64,000 nucleotides of DNA. Origin: Eurosta solidaginis (lineage: Eukaryota; Arthropoda; Insecta; Diptera; Tephritidae). Below are positions 51,641 through 59,698 of this stretch, one piece after another. The stretch's first letter is position 1, and each line of letters begins with the position of its first letter. A program made the position numbers and the translations under genes. The notes beneath the pieces are model-generated. The model saw only the letters and a list, made by a program, of their open reading frames with translations, was not told the origin of the DNA and did no database searches. Location: positions 133,229,689 through 133,293,688 of the forward strand of contig NC_090321.1 of the NCBI RefSeq assembly GCF_040869045.1. Direction: 5' to 3'.

Positions 51641-51680
51641 CTTCTATGCATTTCGACGCATCCGCGTCATCATCAGGAAG
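51641..51680 (-). ncRNA. Hammerhead ribozyme motif, unit 1
   Basis: On the minus strand: stem I 5' strand CTTC (51680-51677), core CTGATGA (51676-51670), stem II GACGC with loop GGAT and GCGTC, core GAAA (51654-51651), a minimal stem III in the palindrome ATGCAT, cleavage triplet ATA (51647-51645), then stem I 3' strand GAAG (51644-51641). One unpaired T separates CTGATGA from stem II. All invariant core bases are present. Stem III of only about two base pairs is the type described for Penelope-like elements, where self-complementary stem III ends can pair between two molecules. Cleavage is predicted 3' of ATA. Activity has not been shown. Confidence 0.85.
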
Positions 51681-51693
51681 CCTATTTTATTTT

Positions 51694-52030
51694 CAAACAA
51701 ACAACATGAAAATACAAAATGAAATATTATTTTTTTCAATAAATCTTAAAAATTCAACATTAAAACCATAACTCACAATAATTTAATTAATTATACAAAC
51801 ACAATAACATCAGAGGTTCAGGACAATCGACACATTCATTTTGCTTATTTTCTATTTTTGTTTTCACCATGTTTTTTTTTTCATTTTTTATAACTGCTGT
51901 ATAATCGCTATTTCAAACAAACAACATGAAAATACAAAACGAATTATTATTTTCTTCAATAAATTTTGAAAATTCAACATTAAAACCATAACTCACAATA
52001 ATTAAATTAATTATACAAACACAATAACAT
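51694..52030. repeat. ~220-bp sub-repeat pair inside Penelope unit 1
   Basis: TTTCAAACAAACAACATGAAAATAC starts at 51691 and again at 51911, each followed by the same AT-rich sequence through ACACAATAACATCAGAGG. The same doublet is present in units 2 and 3 (53181 and about 53395 in the third). The doublet predates the amplification of the large unit. Confidence 0.8.
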
Positions 52031-52386
52031 CAGAGGTTTATCTTTTAAGGTATTGTTTTAAATTAAGGCATAATAAATTACATTCCATTTGAAGCCATAT
52101 ACCCTATTCTATATATGTGTAAAATTTTAGAACATAATATTCAGAAATAAAAAAGTTATTGATTTTTAATCAGAAACAGGCCTTTATTTTCCATAGTGCG
52201 TCGAATGTGTACTGTTTGTGGGATTCCATATTTTCGAGTACGTTGAGACGTCGGCCTTTTGCTTGTATGTGAAGAACGCTATTTGTGATATGTTGATTGG
52301 ACCAAATTCTTTATGAAATTGTTTGCTGGGTTGGAGCTGTTTCGGTCGATACGTATAAAGAAAAAACCAAGAGTTTTTACTTTTCT

Positions 52387-52426
52387 CTTCTATGCATTTC
52401 GACGCATCCGCGTCATCATCAGGAAG
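52387..52426 (-). ncRNA. Hammerhead ribozyme motif, unit 2
   Basis: Identical in sequence over the core to the unit 1 motif, 746 bp away. CTGATGA is at 52422-52416 and stems I and II are fully paired. Its spacing predicts release of a ~746-nt RNA from a minus-strand transcript crossing both units. Confidence 0.85.
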
Positions 52427-53130
52427 CCTATTTTATTTTCAAACAAACAACATGAAAATACAAAACGAAATATTATTTTCTTCAATAAATCTTAAAAATT
52501 CAACATTAAAACCATAACTCACAATAATTTAATTAATTATACAAACACAATAACATCAGAGGTTCAGGACAATCGACACATTCATTTTGCTTATTTTCTA
52601 TTTTTGTTTTCACCATGTTTTTTTTTTCATTTTTTATAACTGCTGTATAATCGCTATTTCAAACAAACAACATGAAAATACAAAACGAATTATTATTTTC
52701 TTCAATAAATTTTGAAAATTCAACATTAAAACCATAACTCACAATAATTAAATTAATTATACAAACACAATAACATCAGAGGTTTATCTTTTAAGGTATT
52801 GTTTTAAATTAAGGCATAATAAATTACATTCCATTTGAAGCCATATACCCTATTCTATATATGTGTAAAATTTTAGAACATAATATTCAGAAATAAAAAA
52901 GTTATTGATTTTTAATCAGAAACGCCTTTATTTTCCATAGTGCGTCGAATGTGTACTGTTTGTGGGATTCCATATTTTCGAGTACGTTGAGACGTCGGCC
53001 TTTTGCTTGTATGTGAAGAACGCTATTTGTGATATGTTGATTGGACCAAATTCTTTATGAAATTGTTTGCTGGGTTGGAGCTGTTTCGGTCGATACGTAT
53101 AAAGAAAAAACCAAGAGTTTTTACTTTTCT

Positions 53131-53170
53131 CTTCTATGCATTTCGACGCATCCGCGTCATCATCAGGAAG
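53131..53170 (-). ncRNA. Hammerhead ribozyme motif, unit 3
   Basis: Third identical core, 744 bp from the second. It is the copy closest downstream (in element orientation) of the Penelope ORF remnant, so it occupies the 3' terminal-repeat position. Confidence 0.85.
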
Positions 53171-53599
53171 CCTATTTTATTTTCAAACAAACAACATGAA
53201 AATACAAAAGGAAATATAATTTTCTTCAATAAATTTTAAAAATTGAACATTAAAACCATAACTCACAATAATTTAATTAATTTTACAAACACAATAACAT
53301 CAGAGGTTCAGGACAATTGACACATTCATTTTGCTTATTTTCTATTTTTGTTTGCATAATTTTTTTTTTTTTTATAACTGTTGTATAATCGCTATTTCAA
53401 ACAAACAACATGAAAATACAAAACGAATTATTATTTTCTTCAATAAGTTTTAAAAATTCAACATTAAAACCATAACTCAAAATAATTAAATTAATTATAC
53501 AAACACAATAACATCAGAGGTTCAACACAATCGACACATTCATTTTGCTTATTTTCTATTTTTGTTTTCATTTTTTATTACTGCTGTATAATCGCTATT

Positions 53600-54345
53600 T
53601 GTATTGTCAATGTCTTCTTTGAAATTCATGACGTTCGTCATATGTTGTTGGATGCGCAGACTTTCCATGTCATCCTCCTTTTACATCTTCTCTCAACGTC
53701 TAAAATTCTTGCATTGGCAAAATCAGATGTATGATCGTTGTCAGTCAGGTGTTGAGATAACGCGGCATTTGTTTTTCTGTTTTTTGCGTCCATTTCATGT
53801 TCGTATATTCTCGTTCACAATGCTCTTTTCGTTGTGCCTATGTAACATTTATTGCAGGCATTGTTTTTGTTACCGTTGCATTGAATTTTATACACTACAT
53901 TGCATTGTTTCTTGTCTATTTTGTCTTTTGTTTTTCTAAAGAAACGACTAAGAGTATTGCGTGGCTTGCGAGCAAATGTTATGTTGTCTTTTTTCATAAT
54001 TTTCCTGAGCGATTGATTACTTGTTAGTCCGGGTACATAGGTAACTCCAATATAAGTTTTGCTAGTGTTTGCTTCTGTTTGCCCATTTGATGAATTAGGT
54101 GGTCCATTTTTTGTGCCGTATTAATTATAAGCTTTTCTATTAGTGAATTCGGGTAGCTATTTTTAGAAAGGATATTTTTTATTTTCTTCTTGTTTTCTTC
54201 TATGAAATCGCTGTCACTTAGAAGGTGTATTTTCCTTATGAGACTTGTAACTGTGTATTCTGCTTCCATGTATGATTGGAGTGACAATTGATAATTCTAC
54301 CTGATGCCACCGTCTTTGCATACCAGTTCAACGTTAAGTTTTGGT
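53600..54345 (-). pseudogene. Penelope-like element ORF remnant: RT C-terminus and GIY-YIG endonuclease
   Basis: Minus-strand coding remnant of a Penelope-like retroelement. From 54345 downward it encodes the end of the reverse transcriptase and its thumb/linker (WYAKTVASGRIINYQLSLQS, then a lysine-rich helical region). A frameshift near 54040 moves the frame to the conserved VPGLTSNQSLRKI and FARKP. The GIY-YIG nuclease start is NVVYKIQC, followed by CYIGTTKRAL. More endonuclease sequence continues to about 53600 with a further stop. Reverse transcriptase catalytic motifs are missing, so the copy is 5'-truncated and dead. GIY-YIG endonuclease fused to a reverse transcriptase is diagnostic for Penelope elements. 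Confidence 0.85.
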
Positions 54346-54455
54346 TTAGGCTTCCTGATGATGACACGGATGCGTCGAAATGCATAGAAGAGAAAAGTGA
54401 AAACTCTTGGTTTTTCCTTTATACGTATCGACCGAAACAGCTCCAATCCATAAAA
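54346..54455 (+). repeat. Inverted fragment of the Penelope terminal repeat
   Basis: About 105 bp, reverse complement of 51582-51684 (and the equivalent parts of units 2 and 3), including the hammerhead core and the CGTATCGACCGAAACAGCTCC segment. It lies at the 5' side of the truncated Penelope ORF in the opposite orientation to the downstream repeats, an arrangement known for Penelope insertions. Confidence 0.85.
54351..54390 (+). ncRNA. Hammerhead ribozyme motif, inverted copy, stem II mutated
   Basis: Plus-strand copy: CTTC (54351-54354), CTGATGA (54355-54361), stem II GACAC / GCGTC, GAAA (54377-54380), ATGCAT palindrome, ATA (54384-54386), GAAG (54387-54390). One G-to-A change in stem II converts a G-C pair into an A/C mismatch. 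The catalytic core is otherwise intact, so activity may be reduced. Confidence 0.82.
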
Positions 54456-54640
54456 AGGACCCTAATTGTTTTATTGATGTTTGCTGCGGAACATTCATTT
54501 TTGTATGTTTTTTTTGTTGTAATCACTAATGTGTTCTCTGAACCTCGTCCTTATTTGCCTCCCTGTTTGTCCTATGTAACTGTCTTGGCATCCGCAGGTA
54601 AGCTTGTATACGCCGTGGGCGATAAAGGGATGTTGTTGTA
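54456..54640 (-). pseudogene. Second Penelope-like GIY-YIG endonuclease fragment
   Basis: Minus-strand fragment encoding GVYKLTCGC, DSYIGQTGRQIRTRFREH and an HISDYNKKN tail, the GIY-YIG core with the catalytic-region arginine and histidine. Sequence differs clearly from the endonuclease at 53.8-54.0 kb (YIGQTGR against YIGTTKR), so it represents a different Penelope lineage or a more distant copy. The open frame extends upstream into the CAA-tailed repeat, but that part is not endonuclease and is a chance fusion. Confidence 0.78.
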
Positions 54641-54835
54641 GCGATACGGTTGCTCCCCGAAGGCTTTGGGGAGTGTTATCGAGGTGATGGTCCTTTGCCG
54701 GATACAGATCCGGTACTCTCCGGCACCACAGCACCATTAAGGTGCTAGCCCGACCATCTCGGGAACGATTTATGTGGCCACATTAAACCTTCAGGCCATT
54801 CCCTCCCTCCCCACCCCCAAGTTCCATGAGGAGCA
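54637..54835 (-). mobile_element. CAA-tailed, hairpin-rich interspersed repeat
   Basis: On the minus strand the repeat ends in CGCTACAACAACA, like the LINE tail at 47247, so it is the 3' end of a LINE or a SINE that borrows one. Three strong hairpins lie within ~90 bp: AGCACC / GGTGCT (loop TTAAT), CCGGAT / ATCCGG (loop CTGT) and CTCCCC / GGGGAG (loop AAAGCCTTC), each with a perfect 6-bp stem. I recall near-identical sequence as very abundant in tephritid genomes; this is unverified. It joins BEL coding sequence at about 54836. Confidence 0.65.
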
Positions 54836-55159
54836 AATAAATAATTTAATTTCAAAAGGTTATGCAAGAAAGCTGTCGCCAACTGAAGCAGCCCATCAAC
54901 CAAGTAAGACATAGGGGCATATTCATAGTCAAGTTAAAGTATGCGCTAAAAAAGTTAGAGCATATTTCAATAAAAAGTATACTTTATCTTTATCATAGTC
55001 GCAAAAAAGCCGGATTCATCGGGTAGAGCCATCGCTAAAGCTAGAGGGGCGAAAAGCTGTCACTAAAGCTATTACTAAAATCTGTCAAATGAAATGAAAT
55101 ATCAATTTACGTGTGTATTCGGTAATTTAAGCTGTATTTTTGATTCAAGAAGAGTGAAA

Positions 55160-55264
55160 ATGTCTTACTTTGAGGAAATCGAAAGAGATTTTGAAATTTT
55201 GACGATTTGCGATTAATGAGAAAGCCAAAAATATATAAAGAACGATTTGATCCATTTGTTTTAG
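55160..55264 (+). pseudogene. HARBI1-like transposase N-terminal remnant
   Basis: Reads MSYFEEIERDFEIL, then after a frameshift near 55204 DDLRLMRKPKIYKERFDPFV. An acidic start followed by a basic R-P-x-I-Y/F-x-x-R-x-x-P-F motif is characteristic of Harbinger transposase N-termini. The DDE catalytic domain is not present. Confidence 0.6.
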
Positions 55265-55375
55265 GGTACAAGGTTTCTTTAAATACTAAAAAAAACATAA
55301 TTTGTTTTGCGAACAAAGCTCATTATTTAATACAATTTGTATTATTTTTGGTATTAGAAAAAAAGTGCACACTGC

Positions 55376-55503
55376 GATGGTTACTAGGGCATGTTTCTGA
55401 ATTTCACTTCTTCATCGGATGGCGAGCTTCGTACTCAAGTACCTGCATTTGAAAAACAAGCTGATAACGGAGTGAAATTCAGAATCAAGTCCTTGTAACC
55501 ATC
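55376..55503. repeat. Internal imperfect inverted repeat in the Harbinger-like element
   Basis: GATGGTTACTAGGGCATG at 55376 onward and its imperfect reverse complement ending GTAACCATC at 55503 form ~32-bp arms (about three quarters identical) around a ~64-bp centre. It could be a nested small foldback element. Confidence 0.6.
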
Positions 55504-56035
55504 TCTCTAATATGAATAACAAACGTAATTCAATCTAAATATTTCAATTATACTACATTTTAACCCTGTTCTATCATTTGGTGCTAACCATTTCTTATTG
55601 TATTTGTATCTGGATTTGTGTATAAAATAAATAATAAAACTAATTACTACAAAATACTTAAATGGAATCATTATTCCAAGCAGATATGCGTATATATACA
55701 TATAATGCAGCGAACAGAAAAATAGCAGTGCAATTTTTATTAAATTTCGTAAATTTTCTATAACATCTATATGACACTTTGTTAGTTCCCGCAAGCAGTC
55801 TCTCTCGCGGTTACTCCAGTTTTGTTCTCTTTTATTGTTCTATAGTAATAAATAGAAATTTTAATTAATTAACGAGGTTAAAATATATATTTCATTAACA
55901 AATTGCTTATTTTTTGCATTTTTAGCAATCAGGCGCAAGAAATGAATAACAACAAGCAAACGTCAAGACGAGTGATTTGACAACATTGCGTAATAGATTT
56001 TTTTTATGTAATAGAATTTTGCCTACAGTATGCTC
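55504..56035. other. AT-rich interior of the Harbinger-like element, no gene
   Basis: AT-rich sequence with short chance open frames on both strands, none with recognisable protein features. Confidence 0.6.
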
Positions 56036-56150
56036 TCGTTACAGCATGCCACAAAACTGACTATGATATATTTAGAAATGAAATATACTCTATCTTTTTA
56101 GTGCCGCACCAAGTGAAGCATACTCTAACTCAGGACTATGAATATGCCCC

Positions 56151-56895
56151 ATAGTATCTACCGATATTTACAGTGACGAACCCAAACAAACCGGGAAAAA
56201 TCCGACTGGTATGGGATGCCGCCGCAAAGTCAGGTGGCGTTTGTCTTAACGATTTCATGATTGCTGGACCTGACTTGTTGAACTCGCTGGTGGAAGTTTT
56301 GTTATCGTTTCGAGTTTGGAGAGTAGCTGTGTGCGGTGGCATAGCTGAACTGTTTCACCAAATCAAAGTCAGCGAAAGCGATATGCACGCACAAAGGTTT
56401 TTATGGCGTGACGAAGACAACAATCAACCAAATGTTTATGTCATGCGTGCCCTATAGTTCGGGGTAAACTGCGCCCCGTATATCACGCATTTTATACGAG
56501 ACAAAAACGCCGAACAATTTCAAGATGAGTTCCCACGAGCAGTCGAAGCGGTGCAACGTTACCATTATGTCGACGACTTCATCGATTGTGAAGACGATGA
56601 AGACTCTGCTCTTGAATTACCCAAGCAAGTGAGGCAAATCAACGCAAGTGCTGGCTTGGAAGTCAGAAACTGGGCGTCCAATTCCTTTGCAAGTCTGCGC
56701 CGCAACGTGCTAAACGGAACACTCGTTCCAACAAAGCGTGAAAGTCTTCAAATCCTGATGTCGATATTTGATCCCCTGGGATTTCTTTCGGCCCATACCA
56801 TAGTATTGAAAATACTTCTCCAAGACATATGGCGTGACAGTATTAGTTGGGATGAGCCTCTTAATGACGCGTTGTACGAAAAATGGTCCAAGTGA
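56151..56895 (+). pseudogene. BEL/Pao reverse transcriptase, copy 1
   Basis: Begins LPIFTVTNPNKPGKIRLVWD, the conserved BEL fingers region, and continues to the catalytic YHYVDDFID box encoded near 56563. A Q-like position is replaced by a TAG stop at 56455, between MRAL and FGVNCAPYI. The frame ends with TGA at 56893 after the BEL motif FDPLGFLSAHTIVLKILLQD. YVDD aspartates are retained. The target codon at the Harbinger insertion reads TAG where the family has tryptophan. Confidence 0.85.
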
Positions 56896-57312
56896 AAATC
56901 GACAATCCCCCTTATATTGGATATAAAAAGACCTCGTTACTACTCCGATATTCTATACGGTGCGGAAAAGGTGTAGCTTCATACTTTCGTCGATGCGAGC
57001 GCTACTGCATTCGCCGCTGTTAGGTATCTATGTATACAGAAAAATGATGAAGTCGAAATCGCTTTAATTGCGGCGAAATCGAAGGTTGCTCCGTTAAAGC
57101 CAGTTTCGATTCCTAGGTTGGAACTGCAAGCCGCTGTTACTGGGGTGAGACTCGCCAACAACATCCTCAAGGTGCCTCGCATAAGTTTACGTGTACAATC
57201 CCAGTTTTGGTGGACTGACTCTAAAACTTTCAACAATTTGTCATGTACCGAGTTGGCGAGATTCTCGAATCCCCAAACATTTCTCTGTGGAGATGGGTTC
57301 CAACACGGATGA
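56896..57312 (+). pseudogene. BEL/Pao RNase H region, copy 1
   Basis: Same frame as the reverse transcriptase. After the stop at 56974 it reads FVDASATAFAAV, then SKVAPLKPVSIPRLELQAAV and FWWTDSKTFNNL. The DAS, E (in RLELQAA) and DSK positions fit the RNase H catalytic acidic residues. The frame ends at 57310-57312 because of a frameshift near 57250, where the integrase-linked frame takes over. Confidence 0.8.
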
Positions 57313-58424
57313 ATCCCGCAGATTTGGCCACTAAAACCTCTCATCGACTCGACACGCGTATGTGGTTTAATGGACCAGATTTTCTAAAGGCAAACGCGCC
57401 GGATTGGCCCAATTGTGACAAATTCTGTCGCCCGGACAGCTCCGAGCTAAAACGTCGGGTATTTTTAATAGACAAAATTAACGTGCATACTTGCACAGCC
57501 AACATCAAATATTGTTCCAATTGGAAACGCTTGTACCGTGCTTTGGCTACTTTTATTTTGTATACTAAAAAACTTAAAGCTGCTTCAAATTCAACTGAAG
57601 GACCGCAAGCCATCGATTCTACAATGATACATGCAGCACAAACTTTTCTTATACAATACGCCCAGCGAAGGGAATATGGGCAAGAAATCAAAAATTTGAA
57701 GAGCGGTGTGCCTATCGATATTAAAAGTAAACTTATCAGCCTAAATATTTATCTAGACGATAATGATGTTATTAGGAGCAGAGGACGGGAAGAGTTCCTT
57801 AACAACCATGAAGATACTATCGTGCTACCCAACGGTAGCTACATAACATTCTTGATAGTTCGTTCATTCCACGAAGATCTACGCCATCAATCGCACGAGA
57901 CTGCAATCAATGAAATCAAAAGTCGTTATTTTATACCGAACCTATGTAAGCTCTATAAAAAGGTACGATTATGCCAACACTGTAAGAATCACACGACAAT
58001 GCCGCGCCCACCTCAGATGGCAGCGCTATCAGCTGCCCGGTTAGCAATGTTTGAACGACCATTTACATTTGTCGGGGTTGATTACTTTGGCCCACTTTAT
58101 GCAACCGTCGGGCGCAGACGTGAAAAACGATGGGGCGTCGTATTTACTTGCCTCACCATTAGGGCAATCCACATCGAAGTTGCTCATAGTCTCGACACGA
58201 GTTCCTGCATTATGTGCTGTGGAAACTTTATGGCCAGGCGTGGTACACCAAGAAAAGTATTCTCGGATAATGGAACAAATTTTAAAGCTACGGAGAAGGT
58301 GTTACGCGATGAATACAAAAATATAGACCAGCAATCAGTTTGCTCCACATTTCACGGGGTAAAATGGAAGTTTAATCCGCCTGGAGCACCACATATGGGT
58401 GGAGTCTGGGAGAGGCTAATATGA
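57243..58424 (+). pseudogene. BEL/Pao integrase, copy 1
   Basis: A 393-codon open frame. Residues ~15-30 (WRWVPTRMNPADLATK) are the end of the RNase H/linker typical of BEL. The H2C2 zinc-binding region (H210, H214 or H218, C244, C247) follows. The integrase catalytic triad is D280 (VDYFGP), D342 (SDNGTNF) and E390 (GGVWERLI), with 47 residues between the second D and E. The triad is complete, but the protein stops at TGA 58422 right after the E, losing its C-terminus, and lacks its own start. Confidence 0.88.
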
Positions 58425-59004
58425 TCGGTCAAGACGGTGCTGTGTGCGATATGCCCATCTATGAAGTTCAATGATGAAAGCCTCAGGAGTGCCTTATGGG
58501 AGATAGAGTTCATAATCAATTCGCGGCCGCTCACTTTCTTTTCTCTAGAGTATGACGACGACGAAGCTATAACCCCCAATCACTTGCTGATCGGCTCTTC
58601 TGATGGCTATAAACCTTTCGCCAACGACGATAAGAACCTGCGACAACGCTGGCATCAAACTCAAAAATTTGCGAACCAGTTCTGGACGAGATGGTTAAAA
58701 GAGTATGTACCAATAATTTCAAGACGAACTAAATGGTTCACTCCAAACCAGCTATTCGAGTCGGGGACATAGCCATCATTGTAGACCCCGATCTTCCGAG
58801 AAACTGTTGGCCTAAAGGAAAAGTTATTGATACGGTGGTAGCGAGCGACGGACAAGTTAGACGTGTCACAGTGAAAACACAATTTGGCATCCTAAATCGG
58901 CCTTCGCCTAGAGTAGCAGTTCTTGACGTCGTCAGAGATACGGAAAGCAACCTCGATCCACATGACTCGCTTACGGGGGAGGGAATTGTTGCCTCCGTCA
59001 AGTG
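58425..59004 (+). pseudogene. BEL/Pao integrase C-terminal region, copy 1
   Basis: Same frame as the integrase after the stop: LRSALWEIEFIINSRPLTF and AITPNHLLIG are conserved BEL integrase C-terminal motifs. A frameshift near 58750 moves the last part to another frame encoding VGDIAIIVDPDLPRNCWPKG, the chromodomain-like tail of Pao/BEL integrases, which ends at 59004 (stop TGA). Confidence 0.82.
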
Positions 59005-59125
59005 ATCTGGTAACCACGTTGTAATATCGTATCAACTGTCATTCTTTCTCTTGATATATTATTCGCTATTCTTTATATTAAATTTTTTCGTTTTTATTCT
59101 TATATACTTTGTGTACATACATATT
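59005..59125. other. Spacer after BEL pol, LTR not identified
   Basis: About 120 bp of AT-rich DNA between the BEL stop codon and the MITE. A BEL 3' LTR would be expected here; without a second LTR copy in the window it cannot be delimited. Confidence 0.5.
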
Positions 59126-59538
59126 AGGGCGGGTCGATTTAAAAATCGCTCACTGCTCTGTGAAAATCGTATTCTAGGGATCAAAATAAGAAACTTTGCC
59201 GAAGGAACCATACCTCTAAAACGAATTCTGATGTCCACGCTAAATTCTAATAATTTGTTTTAATTTCTTTTCTATCACTAAGTTAAATTCATTTATTCAT
59301 TTACATATGTTCTGACTAAAAAAATTTCTAAAGAGAAAAATAAACTCCAAAAAGAAAAAAGATAGGCATTTCAAAGTGGTATTTTTCAAAATTTGCCCAT
59401 ACGACCCAAAGGGGGGACATCAGAATTCGTTTTAGAGGTATGGTTCCTTCGGCAAAGTTTCTTATTTTGATCCCTAGAATATGATTTTCACAGAGCAATG
59501 GGCGATTTTTTTGCCTCCCCACAAATCGACCCGGCCTA
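59126..59538. mobile_element. MITE-like element with ~110-bp terminal inverted repeats
   Basis: Left arm from ~59126 (TAGGGCGGGTCGATTT) through CGAATTCTGATGTCC at 59237 is repeated as reverse complement from ~59419 to 59538 (ends AAATCGACCCGGCCTA). Only ~180 bp of AT-rich, non-coding DNA separates the arms. Identity between arms is high over ~110 bp. Likely target duplication is TA. Short ORFs over the arms are chance products of the repeat. Confidence 0.85.
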
Positions 59539-59698
59539 ATGCATATAGATAGATTGATATTTATTATTAATATGTTTACATATTTTTTGATTTCACAATA
59601 AATTTTAAATATCACAAATTCATTTTCAATTCACAGACGTGTATGATATATATATATATATATTAAGTAATAAAAAGTAAAAAGTAATAAAAAGTATT

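Larger units (their letters stand above)
51515..53600 (-). repeat. Tandem ~745-bp Penelope-type terminal repeats
   Basis: Units start with GCTTGTATGTGAAGAACG at 51515, 52261 and 53005 (periods 746 and 744 bp). The third unit is partial and joins the Penelope ORF remnant. Each unit has, in plus-strand order, a ~120-bp segment, a hammerhead core read on the minus strand, a pair of ~220-bp sub-repeats and, in the first two, the ~220-bp segment A. Identity between units 1 and 2 is very high. Their adjacency to a Penelope-like ORF on the same strand identifies them as Penelope pseudo-LTRs, which are known to occur in tandem, to be inverted relative to the ORF, and to carry hammerhead motifs. Confidence 0.85.
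54914..56150. mobile_element. PIF/Harbinger-like DNA transposon, ~1.24 kb, defective
   Basis: Ends are inverted repeats beginning GGGGCATATTCATAGTC, perfect for 17 bp and then partially matching further inward. Flanks allow a 3-bp duplication ATA (or 5-bp CATAG if the ends start at GGGC); the two readings give the same empty site. The interior holds a frameshifted start of a HARBI1-like transposase (55160-55264), supporting the superfamily. The rest is AT-rich and non-coding, so the copy is non-autonomous. It interrupts BEL copy 1, and its right end is also present in the second BEL copy. Confidence 0.75.
54836..59005 (+). mobile_element. Degenerate BEL/Pao LTR retrotransposon, copy 1
   Basis: Pol region of a BEL/Pao element in the order reverse transcriptase, RNase H, integrase. 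Gag, protease and the 5' LTR are absent, and a 3' LTR was not identified. The first coding stretch (INNLISKGYARKLSPTEAAH) is interrupted at 54910 by a PIF/Harbinger-like element and resumes at 56151. Lesions: in-frame TAG at 56455, TGA at 56893, TAG at 56974, a frameshift near 57250, TGA at 58422 and a frameshift near 58750. The element is inactive. Confidence 0.88.

Noticed and set aside
52313..53239. Two near-identical 60-residue plus-strand proteins
   Set aside because: They are chance frames across the ribozyme-bearing Penelope repeats, repeated because the DNA is repeated.
54641..54737. N-terminal extension of the second GIY-YIG fragment
   Set aside because: This part is the CAA-tailed repeat read through in frame by chance; homology starts only at the GVYKLTC motif.
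55507..55794. 95-residue hydrophobic minus-strand protein
   Set aside because: AT-rich Harbinger interior gives apparent membrane-like stretches; there is no supporting context.
56136..56342. Minus-strand ORFs opposite the BEL reverse transcriptase, present in both copies
   Set aside because: They are antisense shadows of the BEL coding frame, duplicated with it.
59051..59615. Two similar short proteins ending in the same residues on opposite strands
   Set aside because: They are translations of the two inverted arms of the MITE.
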